The notes beneath the pieces are model-generated. The model did not search any database and was not told the origin of the DNA. It was given only the letters and a program-made list of their open reading frames with translations. Shown here one piece after another: positions 44,080-53,539 of a stretch of DNA of 64,000 bases (within the stretch, counting starts at the first letter, position 1; every line of letters starts with the position of its first letter). The DNA comes from Nostoc sp. C052. GTDB taxonomy: Bacteria; Cyanobacteriota; Cyanobacteriia; Cyanobacteriales; Nostocaceae. The position numbers and the translations under genes were made by a program. Where the stretch lies: NCBI RefSeq assembly GCF_013393905.1, contig NZ_CP040272.1, positions 1,178,001 through 1,242,000 on the forward strand, in the 5' to 3' direction.

Positions 44080-44946
44080 TCAGGCTATGGTCGAAGCCAT
44101 TATGCGGTGGTCATGGTCGGTGCTGGTAGCGACTGGCAGCCATGCTTGAATTTCCTGTGCCATTTTTGCGGCGTTGTTCTTGTACATCGCGATCGCGTCC
44201 TTCCCAACGGGCAAATGCAGCGGTGGACGTTCTGTATTGGCGAGTTGAATAATCACAGCCGCAAACTTTTTCGGATCGCCGGGTTGGTTCCTATGTAGCG
44301 CATCGGCTCCGTTCCGCATGGAACCTACTGTTGCCTGGTAATCGGCGATCATAGTTTTAGCGGCAACATAGGATTCAGTACTCAGAAAGTCAGTACTAAA
44401 AAGACCGGGAGCTACTGCTGTGACGTGGATGCCGAGCGGTGCTACTTCGAGGGCTAACCCTTTCGAGAGACCTTCGATCGCAAATTTAGTAGACCCGTAC
44501 AATCCCCAACCCGGAACTGCATCGTAGCCAAATAAAGACGAGATATTGATGATCCGCCCGGATTTTTGCTGTCGCAGGTACGGCAATATCGCACGAGTCA
44601 CGTTCAGTAACCCAAACACGTTGGTATCATACTGTTTGCGGACTTCGGCATCCGTGGCTTCTTCGATCGCAGTAATCATACCAAACCCAGCATTATTGAC
44701 TAAGACATCAACCCTGCCGAAACGGGCAATGCTCTGCTTGACAGCCTCTTGTACCTGATCTTCCTGGGTAACATCCATCTGCACAACGTGCAGATCCGGG
44801 TGGTTGTGCAGGGTAGCGGCGAGTTGTGCCGGCTGACTGCGAACCGTCGCTACTACTTGGTCGCCAGCTGCCAGGGCTGCTCTGGCAATTTCTAACCCAA
44901 AGCCTCTGGAGGCTCCGGTAATGAACCATACTTTCTGCGTTTTCAT
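44080..44946 (-). CDS. short-chain dehydrogenase/reductase
   Basis: 288 residues: VWFITGASRGFGLEIARAAL, VNNAGFGMI, Ser in GRIINISSLFGYDA, catalytic GLYGSTKFAIEGLSKGLALE (YxxxK present) and HVTAVAPGLFSTDFL. It belongs to the larger oxidoreductase-type SDRs related to retinol or ketone reductases. GAGGATATACG precedes the ATG. The body is GC-rich, consistent with the rest of the island. Confidence 0.92.
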   Translation of the reverse strand: MKTQKVWFITGASRGFGLEIARAALAAGDQVVATVRSQPAQLAATLHNHPDLHVVQMDVTQEDQVQEAVKQSIARFGRVDVLVNNAGFGMITAIEEATDAEVRKQYDTNVFGLLNVTRAILPYLRQQKSGRIINISSLFGYDAVPGWGLYGSTKFAIEGLSKGLALEVAPLGIHVTAVAPGLFSTDFLSTESYVAAKTMIADYQATVGSMRNGADALHRNQPGDPKKFAAVIIQLANTERPPLHLPVGKDAIAMYKNNAAKMAQEIQAWLPVATSTDHDHRIMASTIA

Positions 44947-45067
44947 CGTATATCCTCGTTTTAGGTGTTGTCTAGTTTGTTGGCTTTAGCTCTTTCGGTT
45001 AGTGTCAAAAGGAGTAAAAAGCCTGATATTTTTGGCTCCTTTTGATCCTTAATCGATTGATGTTCCA

Positions 45068-45535
45068 TTACCGTCCGGGGGCCCGCATCTTCACCTCTTG
45101 GAGCAACCAACCATTGCCGTCTGGATCGCTGAACGAGGCAAAGGAGGCATAGTCACGACGTTGTGGATCGGGGCCAGGTACTCGTCCCTCGGTTCCGGCG
45201 TGGTGGAAGACCCCGCCCACGTCGTGGAACACCTCACTCACCTCGACACCGCGCTCGACGAGTTCGGCGTGGGCTGCCTCAATGTCGTAAACGATCAGGT
45301 ACAAACCCTGAACTGAACCGGGCGCGGCTAATGTAACACCACTGCCGAAGATGATTGAAGCCTCCGAGCCAGGAGGGGTCAACTGCACCACTCGAAAGTC
45401 CTCACCGCTGGCAAAATCGGCATCTAGCCGCCATCCCAACGTTTTATAGAAGTCCTTGGCTTGATCGACATCGGAGACGGGCAATACCACAACTTCGAGC
45501 TTCATGTTTTGACTGTTTAGGGACTTGTTACTCAT
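45068..45535 (-). CDS. VOC/glyoxalase-fold protein
   Basis: 155 residues: MKLEVVVLPVSDVDQAKDFY, GWRLDADF, EASIIFGSGV, HAELVERGVEVSEVF and SFASFSDPDGNGWLLQEV. It is a paralogue of the VOC protein at 35123. The first ten residues (MSNKSLNSQN) precede a second Met that is the usual family start, and the leader plus upstream DNA are shared with the paralogue. Here the ribosome site AAAGGAG is intact. Metal-dependent lyase, isomerase or dioxygenase chemistry is possible; the substrate is unknown. Confidence 0.87.
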   Translation of the reverse strand: MSNKSLNSQNMKLEVVVLPVSDVDQAKDFYKTLGWRLDADFASGEDFRVVQLTPPGSEASIIFGSGVTLAAPGSVQGLYLIVYDIEAAHAELVERGVEVSEVFHDVGGVFHHAGTEGRVPGPDPQRRDYASFASFSDPDGNGWLLQEVKMRAPGR

Positions 45536-45857
45536 TTTGTTCTCCTTTAGGTTGATGTTCAGATTGGTTAGTTTTCATTCTTGGGTGATCGCAATGCGAC
45601 CATCGCTCAATTCAGAACACTCAAGTTCTTTGAGCAAAAACGCAACTTAACCCTCTTTTATCACTTTTGGCAGAGAATAATCTGGAATGCTTACTGCATA
45701 AGACTTTTACCCAAAAACCATGATTTCAGCCATTGTGTTAGAAAATAAACGCTCAAATGCCCGTTCTATCTACAGTTCAAAATTTGGCTTTGATTTTTAT
45801 TTCCCTAGAGTGACAAAACAGGGTTAATCGTTCTGCTTTGAATTGTGTGATTGAGGA
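45536..45857. other. upstream region duplicated before both VOC genes
   Basis: 45536-45650 repeats sequence found at 35813-35882 and 36063-36115 (GATGTTCAGATTGGTTAGTT, then CATCGCTCAATT...CTCAAGTTCTTTGAG). The remaining part shows no gene. Confidence 0.5.
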
Positions 45858-46427
45858 TCAAAGCACTTCATTACTTGCAGCGATAATAGCTGCCATTAAC
45901 TGCTCCATGTTCCAGTGAGCGCGATACCGAATTCCATTAATAAATAAAGATGGTGCAGTTACTACTCCACTTTGGCGACCACTTTCGATATCTTGATTGA
46001 TGCGGTCAACATGGACTTGTTTGGAGATATCCTGCAAAAATTTGTAAATGTCGAGACCTAGATGATTGGCATATTCAACGAGATAGCCATTTCCCAATGC
46101 TTCTTGGTGGTTGAGCAGCATCTCGTGCATCTGCCAAAATTGACCTTGCGCTCCTGCTGCTTCCGCTGCTTCTGCTGCTTTTTGTGCTTGAGGATAGATT
46201 GAATGTTCAATAAAGTGACGAAACACTACACAAATCGAATTTTTCTCAGTCAGCCCGGAATTGAAATCTTGCACAATTGCCTGAATCAACTGATGCATTT
46301 CCCGGAACTGAAGACATTCGTAATTTCCATATTCCACGAGTATGACCGGGGCATTGAGCATCCCCTGATAGCGATCGCTTTGGGAAGGTGGAACAAAGAG
46401 TTGATTAAGATGACTATTTTGATTCAT
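45858..46427 (-). CDS. DsbA-family thioredoxin-fold protein, mono-cysteine
   Basis: 189 residues from the second Met (46427). The thioredoxin strand VILVEYGNYECLQFREMH shows that the active-site CxxC is reduced to a single Cys (CLQF where CPYC is common). The helical insert (AAEAAGAQGQFWQMHEMLL) and C-terminal GVVTAPSLFINGIRY with the cis-Pro are typical of the DsbA/FrnE or disulfide-isomerase-like group. There is no signal peptide, so it is cytoplasmic. A role in electrophile or thiol stress would suit the neighbouring island, but that is inference. Confidence 0.82.
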   Translation of the reverse strand: MNQNSHLNQLFVPPSQSDRYQGMLNAPVILVEYGNYECLQFREMHQLIQAIVQDFNSGLTEKNSICVVFRHFIEHSIYPQAQKAAEAAEAAGAQGQFWQMHEMLLNHQEALGNGYLVEYANHLGLDIYKFLQDISKQVHVDRINQDIESGRQSGVVTAPSLFINGIRYRAHWNMEQLMAAIIAASNEVL

Positions 46428-46645
46428 CACACACTCTACCAAGAAGATTTTTCATAGCATCGAGGGATTGCCATGACTCCTATCTGTGATTCCTCCCGAC
46501 TCCGTTTTTTCTATGTCTTTACCTTATGAAACTAATTCAGCTTTGTCGCCAACTCAGAGTTGAGTAATTGAAGCGATGAAACAACAGTTGCTTACTATCT
46601 CTAAAACTAACCCTCAACCGAACTTAAGTTCAGTTCTCATTATTT

Positions 46646-47275
46646 TCACAACTTGGCGAGTCCCCGCTTCAGTGCAGTAATCACCGCTTGAGTGCGATCG
46701 CTCACACCTAATTTGCTCAAAATTTTGTTGATGTGAAATTTGACAGTACTTTCAGTAATATTCAAAGCCGCAGCAATATCGTGATTACTCAAGCCAAGCA
46801 CCATCTGACGAACAACCTCTTGTTCTCGATCGCTCAACTCTGGAATGTTCATCCGTTGCACCAGTTTGGCAGCGACTTCGGAAGGGATATATTGTTGCCC
46901 ACTGTGAACAATATGAATCGCATTCAGGAGTGCATCCGGTTCAGCGTCTTTGAGCAGATAGCCTTTGGCTCCGGCGCGTAATGCTCGATAAATATCTTCG
47001 TCTCCGTCATAAGTGGTCAGTACAATCATCCGGGCATGGGCGAATTCAGCACAGATGGTGACGATCGCCTCAACGCCGCTTACCTGGGGCATCCGTAAGT
47101 CGATCAAGGTGACATCAGGCTGGAGTTGTCGATATTGAGCGATCGCTTCCTGCCCATTGCCCGCTTGACCCACCACCGTCATATCCGGCTCATTCTCAAT
47201 CATCGCGGCCAGTCCTTGCCGGACGATTGAGTGATCGTCAACAATCAAAACGCGGATTGCTGTAGACGGACTCAT
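46646..47275 (-). CDS. NarL/LuxR-type response regulator
   Basis: 209 residues. Receiver domain 1 to about 125 with acidic pocket Asp13/Asp14, phospho-acceptor Asp59 (LIDLRMP), a conserved Thr in VLTTYDG and Lys in LLKDAE. The C-terminal LuxR helix-turn-helix is LSDREQEVVRQMVLGLSNHDIAAALNITESTVKFH. Its start overlaps the stop of the giant kinase gene by 4 nt (ATGA), so the two form a cognate pair. The targets are not known; the adjacent minus-strand enzyme island is a natural candidate. Confidence 0.95.
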   Translation of the reverse strand: MSPSTAIRVLIVDDHSIVRQGLAAMIENEPDMTVVGQAGNGQEAIAQYRQLQPDVTLIDLRMPQVSGVEAIVTICAEFAHARMIVLTTYDGDEDIYRALRAGAKGYLLKDAEPDALLNAIHIVHSGQQYIPSEVAAKLVQRMNIPELSDREQEVVRQMVLGLSNHDIAAALNITESTVKFHINKILSKLGVSDRTQAVITALKRGLAKL

Positions 47276-50200
47276 GCTGATGCCTCCCGATGTACAGATA
47301 CGATCGTTTCTGTTCCCTGTCCCAGTCGGCTCTCAATTGAGAGTTGTGCCCCAATACGTTCCGCTCGTTCGGTAATCCCCAGTAAGCCAAACCCCCGATT
47401 TAGGGTTGTATGATTGGCTTCAAATCCTTGTCCATTGTCTTTAATTCGTAAGCAGAATTGCGTTGGTTCATAAACTAATTCAATCCGAATTTCATTTGCA
47501 TTAGCATATCTAATTGAATTTGTAAATGCTTCCTGTGCAATTCTCAGCAGATTATTATCTGTTTCAGGCGGTAACGTATAGGGCGTGCCGATAATATCAC
47601 AAATCAGGCTGGTTTCGGTTGAAGATTGCATTGTAGCTACAAATCGTTGCAGTGCCGTCCAGAGATTGCCGTCTTCTAAGGATTGGGGACGCAGTGCTGC
47701 AACGGAACGTCGAGCTTCTGTCAGCCCGGTGCGAGCCAAATCTCGCACGGTATTAATATGTGTTTGAATTGCTTGGGGGTTGGTTGCCACTAATCGAGAA
47801 ACGGTTCCTATATGAACCAGAATCCCGGTAAAGGCTTGCGCGAGAGTGTCATGGATTTCGCGTGCCATACGGTTGCGTTCCTCTAAAATTGAGGCTTCTT
47901 CGGCACGTTTGCGATCGCTGATATCTGTAATCAGACCATAGTATCCTTTGACTTGACCATTGTCATCGAAATCAGGGATGAGAGAATTACTGATATATTT
48001 CTTGCCAAACACACAGGGAATGTCTGCTTCATAGGTTGTGATTTGCCCTGCCAGTGCTTGATCGATGTACGGTTGTACAACTTGATAAGCCGCCTCACCC
48101 AAGTTTTCGCAAATATGCTTGCCCAGAATCTCACCTCGACTACACTGAAACCATTCCTCATAAGTGCGGTTGGCAAACCGATAACGCTGGTCGGCATCTA
48201 TATATGTGATACAAACAGGTAGAGCGTCTGTAATCACTCGTAATTCCTGTTCTCGTTCGCGCAGTTCTGCTTGGCTTTGTTGTAAAGCTGCCGTCCGCTC
48301 TGCTACCTGTTGCTCTAAGGTGCGGTTGTAATTGGCTAAGAGGTGTTCTGCTTGTTTCCGCTCTGTGATGTCTTGAAAGGTGACGATCGCATAAACCACA
48401 TTGCCCTGTTCGTCAAATACTGGAGTTCCCCATGCCTCAACTGGAATGGTTGCGTTATTTTGATGAATTTCTACGTCGTCAGTTTTGGTACGTTCGCCAC
48501 TCAACGCCCGGATGATTGGCAGTTGCTCAGTTGGATATATCCGATCCGTTCCCGCCACATAAAGTTGATAAACCTCTGCGATTTGCTCCGGTGCTACCAA
48601 AGGATCGATCTTTTTGCCCATTAACTGAATTCCCCGTTGATTGGCGTAGCAGGGGCGACCAGTCGCATCCACTATTCCAATTCCTACCGGAACCGCTTCT
48701 AGAAATTGAGCCATCTGACTTTCGCTAGTGCGTAGCTTTGAATAGAGTTTGGCATTTTCGATCGCAATGGCTGCCTGAGTTGATAGTAGACTTAGAAGTT
48801 GTAAGCGTTCTGCTGTAAATGCTCCAGTTACTAATCGATTTTCCAGATACAGCACACCAACAAGTTTACTTTGATTCAACAACGGCAAACAAAGAAGTGA
48901 TTTCGTTTGGTTCTGCTGAATATATGGCTCATTGATGAAATTACCTTCACGAGTTGCATCATTTAAGATCGCAGATTCATGAGTCCGAATCACATAATTA
49001 ATGATGGATTCGGGTAAGCGATTTACCATTGAAATCGATTGCAGTACTTGTGTAGCACAAAGATTCGCATCACCATTGAGTTCACAAGCAGCTTCAATCG
49101 CCCATTCTCCTGCGTTTTCCAAAATCAAGCATCCAGTTTGTGCGCCAGCATTCTCAATTAATATCTGCATCAAAGAATTGAGTAACTGATCCAGTTCAAT
49201 TTCACGAGAGATGGCTTGAGATGCTTTCATCACCGCCGCTAAGTCTAAAGCGATATCTGAGCTATTAGAAGTAGTTCCAGTAGTGGTATGAACTAGTGCG
49301 CTAGCCACATTCAGCGATTGAGGAAAAAACTGGGGATAGCGAGTCTCTAAATCTTTGGCTTTTGCGGTTGCTCCCCACCGCTTATAGCAGTAATGGGCTT
49401 CCTTCATATAGAGTTGAGCAAACCTTTCTCGACCACGAGCCAAGTAATGTTTTGCAGCTAACTCATAGCCTAAAGCTTCTTCTTGAAGGTACTCGTTTTC
49501 TTTAGCACCAAAAATTGCTTGTTCGTAAAACTCCTCTGCCTCAAAAAACTGACCCAAAACTCGTGCTTTCTCTGCCTCAACTAACTGAAATTTATGCAAA
49601 AAATTCATGGGGGCATGGTGTGCCCATTTCTGCATTTTTTCCTGGTTGGCGTTAACGCGATTCAACCAAGCTGCTTTTTCAGAGTTTGAAGCATCCGCTA
49701 ACAAGCTCAGAAATATTAGTGAGTCATAGAAATGAAATAGAGGTACAGAGATTATTGCTGTGGCTGCGCCTAAATACTGTTCTGCCAAAGTAGCCGTTTT
49801 TGCAGCTTGCTTATACTCCCCGAACAGATAGCATAAAATCAGCTTATTTAAGTAAAAGTAGTGAATGCTAGTTCCATCCTTGACAGCGATCGCCCGTGAT
49901 AGTGCTTGCTCTTCGTCATAGATACAACCCACTAAGCGACTTGGATTTTCAGATTGACCTCGCAGGTTAAGGATTGTTTGCTGCAACATTGCTAGCCAAA
50001 TGGAAGCAGTCTCTCGTCTAATTTGATTGGTGGCTTTACGATAAATCGCTGTTTGTTGTTCCAGTTCTGTGAGTTCTTGTCCTGCAAAAAAGGGGTAATA
50101 ACATAGGCTGAATGCACAATAACTGGCAAATTCAAACTCTCCACTTTCTATACCGCTTTGATAAGCCTCAGTTAAACTAGGGAACGTCTCTTTCAGGTGA

Positions 50201-53200
50201 TCTTTCCAGTGAATGATATGAAAATTCACCATCAGCAATGCTTTGCAGTTACCTTTCTTATTACTTAATCTTTTCGCTAAATTTAAGGATAGTTTGCCAA
50301 ATCGATAGCCCAGTTCAATGTCTTGTAGAACTCCACATAGCATCATGCCATAGGCAGCATAACCGAGAAGCGACCAGATAGCGTTTCCATTGGCGATCGA
50401 TAAATTCACCATCTTGCACACAATCAGCACCATCAAAGTGGGTGACACATTAAAAGCCGCACCCACTGTGCTGACTAAAATGTGGATTGCTGCCAGTGGC
50501 ACAGGTTCAGTCATCTCTGGCAGATCGATCAAATCTTCGATTTCCCGCCCAGCGAATTGTGAAGCTGTTTCCTCTAATGCTGCTTGAACGTCTAACTGAT
50601 TTGGAGCTTCTACTAAACTAATTCCCAAAAGTTGCAGCACTTCCAAGCCAGTTTTAAGTGCTTCTTTAGGGTCTCCCTGCGACAGCCATGCTTGAATTCT
50701 GCTATCGTAAGCTTTCACTTTATCGAGCGCCGTCCTCGCACGGTTGACCACTTCTTCTACAAGCCGCTCCATTTCGTCAAAGTGACCACTAAGGTATGCT
50801 GCCTCTGCTGCCTCCGAATGCAATGCCAAAGTCAGGTTATAGTTACTCTGCCAACTTTCCACATCAAGGAGTTTAAGCCCTGCATTGAAATACTTGAAAG
50901 CTGCTTCATAAGCCGTCGCTGCCAACGCTTTTTGACCTGCTTGCAAATTCAGTTTGGCAATCTCATTCCGTTCAGAGTGCTCAGTGATTAACTCGGTTCC
51001 ATAATTCAGCTGGTCAACAATTTCAAACAACCGCTCTGCTAGCTGCTGTGGCGAAGTCTTTTCGAGTAAATTGCGACCGATTTGCAGATGTACCCCAAGT
51101 TTTTGCGACTCATGGATTAAGGTGTATGCTGCTTGCTGAACGCGATCGTGCAAAAACTTATATTCTTGAACTAATAGGTTTTCGTCTAATTCAGATATAG
51201 GTTGAATTAATCCAGCTTGAATGGCTACTAGTAAATCTAGAGAAATTGCTTCTTGAGATTGTTCGCAAACGATCGCTAACGTATTTAAATTAAATTCAGC
51301 ACCAATACAAGCTGCTAACTGGAGAATTTGCTGTGTCTTTTCTGGTAATTTATTTAACTGGATCAGTAGCAACTCCACTACATTATCGGTAATATCCTGG
51401 GCTTGAATATCAGCAATGTTCCATTCCCAGCATAAGTGTTGTGCATCAAAGGTTAGTAGATTTTCGCTATGCAGCATTCTCAAAAATTCACCGACAAAGA
51501 AAGGATTGCCTTCGGTTTTACGCAAAACTAACTCAGCTAAGGGACAAACGATGTCTGCATTCTGATGTAGCGTCTCGGCAATCAACTGATTCAACGGCTT
51601 AAGCGTTAATGGTGCTAAGATGATTTCCTGAAGCACTGCCCCTTGTTTTCGCAGTCTTAAGAGCGTTAACATCAACGGATGAGTTGGATTTACCTCATTA
51701 TCTCGATAGGCTCCAATTAAAAATAGGAATTGGGTTTGTTCATCAAGCAACATCAGCTCGATTAACTTCAGCGTTGCTGAGTCTATCCATTGCAAATCAT
51801 CTAAAAAGATCACAAGCGGGTGTGACTCTGAACAAAACACCCGAATGAACTGCCCAAAGACTCGATTGAAGCGATTTTGAGCTTCTGTTGCCCCAACTTC
51901 CGGTACGGGTGGCTGCTTGCCAATAATTAACTCAATCTCTGGAATGACATCAATTATGAGTTGTCCGTTGTTGCCCAACGCTGTGAGCAAGCGCGATCGC
52001 CATTGTTGAAGTTGCTCATCTGGTTCCCCGAGCAATTGTTGTACCAATTTTTGCAGGGCATTTGCGATCGCGCTATAGGGAATATTACGCCCAAATTGAT
52101 CGAATTTACCCCAAATAAAATAGCCGCGCTTTGCGGTGATTGGTTTATAAAGTTCCTGCACTAATGCTGATTTTCCAATTCCAGCATAGCCAGAAACCAG
52201 CATCATTTCGACTTTGAAGGTTTGATTGTCTGTTAGTTTCTGCTCTGAAGTTTGTTGTACAAGATTTTCTGAAGCAACGCGACTGTCCTTCCCTGCGGGA
52301 GGCTGCGCCAACGGACACGCAACGCGCTCAAAAGCCGCTAGTAACATTGCAACTTCCCGATCCCGTCCATATAGTTTTTGGGGAATTTGAAACTGATCCC
52401 AAACATCTAATAGACCCAGTTGAATACTATTAATTTGCCCGATTTTTTTTAATTGGTCAGCACAAATTTCTAAATCTGCTTTGATACCCCAAGCACTCTG
52501 ATAGCGATCCTCCGCATTCTTTGCCATTAGTTTCAAAACGATATCTGAAACTGCTTTAGGAATCGTTGCCTTCAGTTCATGAGGCGGAATAGGTGATTTG
52601 GCAAGATGACAATGGACAAGTTCAAGAATGTCTGTTGTGGCAAACGGTAACTGTCCAGTGAGCAGTTCGTAGAACGTTACGCCAAGGGAGTAAAAATCAG
52701 TACGATAATCAAGCAAACGGTTCATGCGTCCGGTTTGCTCTGGAGATACATAGGCAAGAGTGCCTTCTAAAACATGAGGGTTTTTGAAGGTTGGATTGGT
52801 ACGGTTAAATCGAGTAGCAATTCCGAAATCAATAAATTTAACGACCCCAGTATCTAGATTGAAGACAATATTGCTAGGGTTGATATCTTTATGAATGACA
52901 CCAGCAGCATGAATTCTGCCCAGAATACCTGTGAGTTTAATGGCTAGGGATAGAAAAGTTGATAAGGGCATAGGGCAGAAATCTGGACGCTGCTGTATCC
53001 ATCTCTCCAGAGACTCTCCACCGAAATCTTCTAAAAGAATAATGAGTGTGCGCTGATATTCCTGCTGACTATATGCCTTGATCGCGCCTTCTAAGTTAAG
53101 CGATCGCGTAATTTCATATTCCTGCCTGTAGCGGGTGAGTTCCGATGCCGTAGGATAATCCTGTTTGAGAACTTTGAGAATAACAGGCGTGCGATCTGAC

Positions 53201-53280
53201 AGCTTGATTCCACGATACACCACAGAATTCTTGCTGGAGTATATCTGAGCATCAACCACAACGTCAGGTAGCGTAATCAT
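47272..53280 (-). CDS. giant Ser/Thr kinase-AAA-GAF-PAS-PAS-histidine kinase
   Basis: 2002 residues from the ATG at 53280, preceded by AAGGTGA. Domains in order: a Ser/Thr protein kinase (1 to about 270; HAAGVIHKDINPSNIVF and FIDFGIAT, in which the catalytic HRD appears as HKD); a STAND-like ATPase (about 300-660; Walker A SGYAGIGKSALVQ, Walker B LVIFLDDLQWID); a long helical-repeat region (about 690-1290); GAF (about 1345-1500); two PAS domains (about 1510-1640 and 1660-1780); and a NarX-type HisKA_3/HATPase (about 1795-1995) with phospho-acceptor His near 1810 in MAREIHDTLAQAF and the ATP lid RGFGLLGI. Typical of cyanobacterial multi-sensor kinases; it signals to the overlapping response regulator. 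Confidence 0.95.
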   Translation of the reverse strand: MITLPDVVVDAQIYSSKNSVVYRGIKLSDRTPVILKVLKQDYPTASELTRYRQEYEITRSLNLEGAIKAYSQQEYQRTLIILLEDFGGESLERWIQQRPDFCPMPLSTFLSLAIKLTGILGRIHAAGVIHKDINPSNIVFNLDTGVVKFIDFGIATRFNRTNPTFKNPHVLEGTLAYVSPEQTGRMNRLLDYRTDFYSLGVTFYELLTGQLPFATTDILELVHCHLAKSPIPPHELKATIPKAVSDIVLKLMAKNAEDRYQSAWGIKADLEICADQLKKIGQINSIQLGLLDVWDQFQIPQKLYGRDREVAMLLAAFERVACPLAQPPAGKDSRVASENLVQQTSEQKLTDNQTFKVEMMLVSGYAGIGKSALVQELYKPITAKRGYFIWGKFDQFGRNIPYSAIANALQKLVQQLLGEPDEQLQQWRSRLLTALGNNGQLIIDVIPEIELIIGKQPPVPEVGATEAQNRFNRVFGQFIRVFCSESHPLVIFLDDLQWIDSATLKLIELMLLDEQTQFLFLIGAYRDNEVNPTHPLMLTLLRLRKQGAVLQEIILAPLTLKPLNQLIAETLHQNADIVCPLAELVLRKTEGNPFFVGEFLRMLHSENLLTFDAQHLCWEWNIADIQAQDITDNVVELLLIQLNKLPEKTQQILQLAACIGAEFNLNTLAIVCEQSQEAISLDLLVAIQAGLIQPISELDENLLVQEYKFLHDRVQQAAYTLIHESQKLGVHLQIGRNLLEKTSPQQLAERLFEIVDQLNYGTELITEHSERNEIAKLNLQAGQKALAATAYEAAFKYFNAGLKLLDVESWQSNYNLTLALHSEAAEAAYLSGHFDEMERLVEEVVNRARTALDKVKAYDSRIQAWLSQGDPKEALKTGLEVLQLLGISLVEAPNQLDVQAALEETASQFAGREIEDLIDLPEMTEPVPLAAIHILVSTVGAAFNVSPTLMVLIVCKMVNLSIANGNAIWSLLGYAAYGMMLCGVLQDIELGYRFGKLSLNLAKRLSNKKGNCKALLMVNFHIIHWKDHLKETFPSLTEAYQSGIESGEFEFASYCAFSLCYYPFFAGQELTELEQQTAIYRKATNQIRRETASIWLAMLQQTILNLRGQSENPSRLVGCIYDEEQALSRAIAVKDGTSIHYFYLNKLILCYLFGEYKQAAKTATLAEQYLGAATAIISVPLFHFYDSLIFLSLLADASNSEKAAWLNRVNANQEKMQKWAHHAPMNFLHKFQLVEAEKARVLGQFFEAEEFYEQAIFGAKENEYLQEEALGYELAAKHYLARGRERFAQLYMKEAHYCYKRWGATAKAKDLETRYPQFFPQSLNVASALVHTTTGTTSNSSDIALDLAAVMKASQAISREIELDQLLNSLMQILIENAGAQTGCLILENAGEWAIEAACELNGDANLCATQVLQSISMVNRLPESIINYVIRTHESAILNDATREGNFINEPYIQQNQTKSLLCLPLLNQSKLVGVLYLENRLVTGAFTAERLQLLSLLSTQAAIAIENAKLYSKLRTSESQMAQFLEAVPVGIGIVDATGRPCYANQRGIQLMGKKIDPLVAPEQIAEVYQLYVAGTDRIYPTEQLPIIRALSGERTKTDDVEIHQNNATIPVEAWGTPVFDEQGNVVYAIVTFQDITERKQAEHLLANYNRTLEQQVAERTAALQQSQAELREREQELRVITDALPVCITYIDADQRYRFANRTYEEWFQCSRGEILGKHICENLGEAAYQVVQPYIDQALAGQITTYEADIPCVFGKKYISNSLIPDFDDNGQVKGYYGLITDISDRKRAEEASILEERNRMAREIHDTLAQAFTGILVHIGTVSRLVATNPQAIQTHINTVRDLARTGLTEARRSVAALRPQSLEDGNLWTALQRFVATMQSSTETSLICDIIGTPYTLPPETDNNLLRIAQEAFTNSIRYANANEIRIELVYEPTQFCLRIKDNGQGFEANHTTLNRGFGLLGITERAERIGAQLSIESRLGQGTETIVSVHREASA
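52280..52335. repeat. palindromic interspersed repeat inside the kinase gene
   Basis: GACTGTCCTTCCCTGCGGG followed by AGGCTGCGCCAACGGACACG, a GC-rich palindromic unit of the kind dispersed in Nostoc genomes. It encodes the odd CPLAQPPAGKDSRVA stretch between the kinase and ATPase domains and leaves the frame intact. Confidence 0.6.
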
Positions 53281-53390
53281 TCTTATCACCTTGTCAAAGC
53301 ATAGAAAGAACCGCAAACCCAAATAGAATTAATGCTTATTATTCAAGTTCTACTTTGAGAAGTCAATCTACCTATTATCGCCAAAGTAAT

Positions 53391-53513
53391 CAGGTCGACG
53401 AGAGATGTTTCAACCGTTTAAATCAATTTCGTCGCATTGCTACACGGCATGACAAAAAAGCTGATAACTATCTTGCAATGCTAACACTCGCTTCTATCAT
53501 CCTGCGGCTCTAG
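53391..53513 (+). pseudogene. C-terminal fragment of an IS5-type transposase
   Basis: The frame VDERCFNRLNQFRRIATRHD, continuing KKADNYLAMLTLASIILRL and a stop, matches the C-terminus of IS5-group transposases, including the conserved Glu and Arg. Nothing upstream of it remains, because the giant kinase start lies there. Confidence 0.75.
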
Positions 53514-53539
53514 TTTTAAAACATGCCCTAATAATCCCC

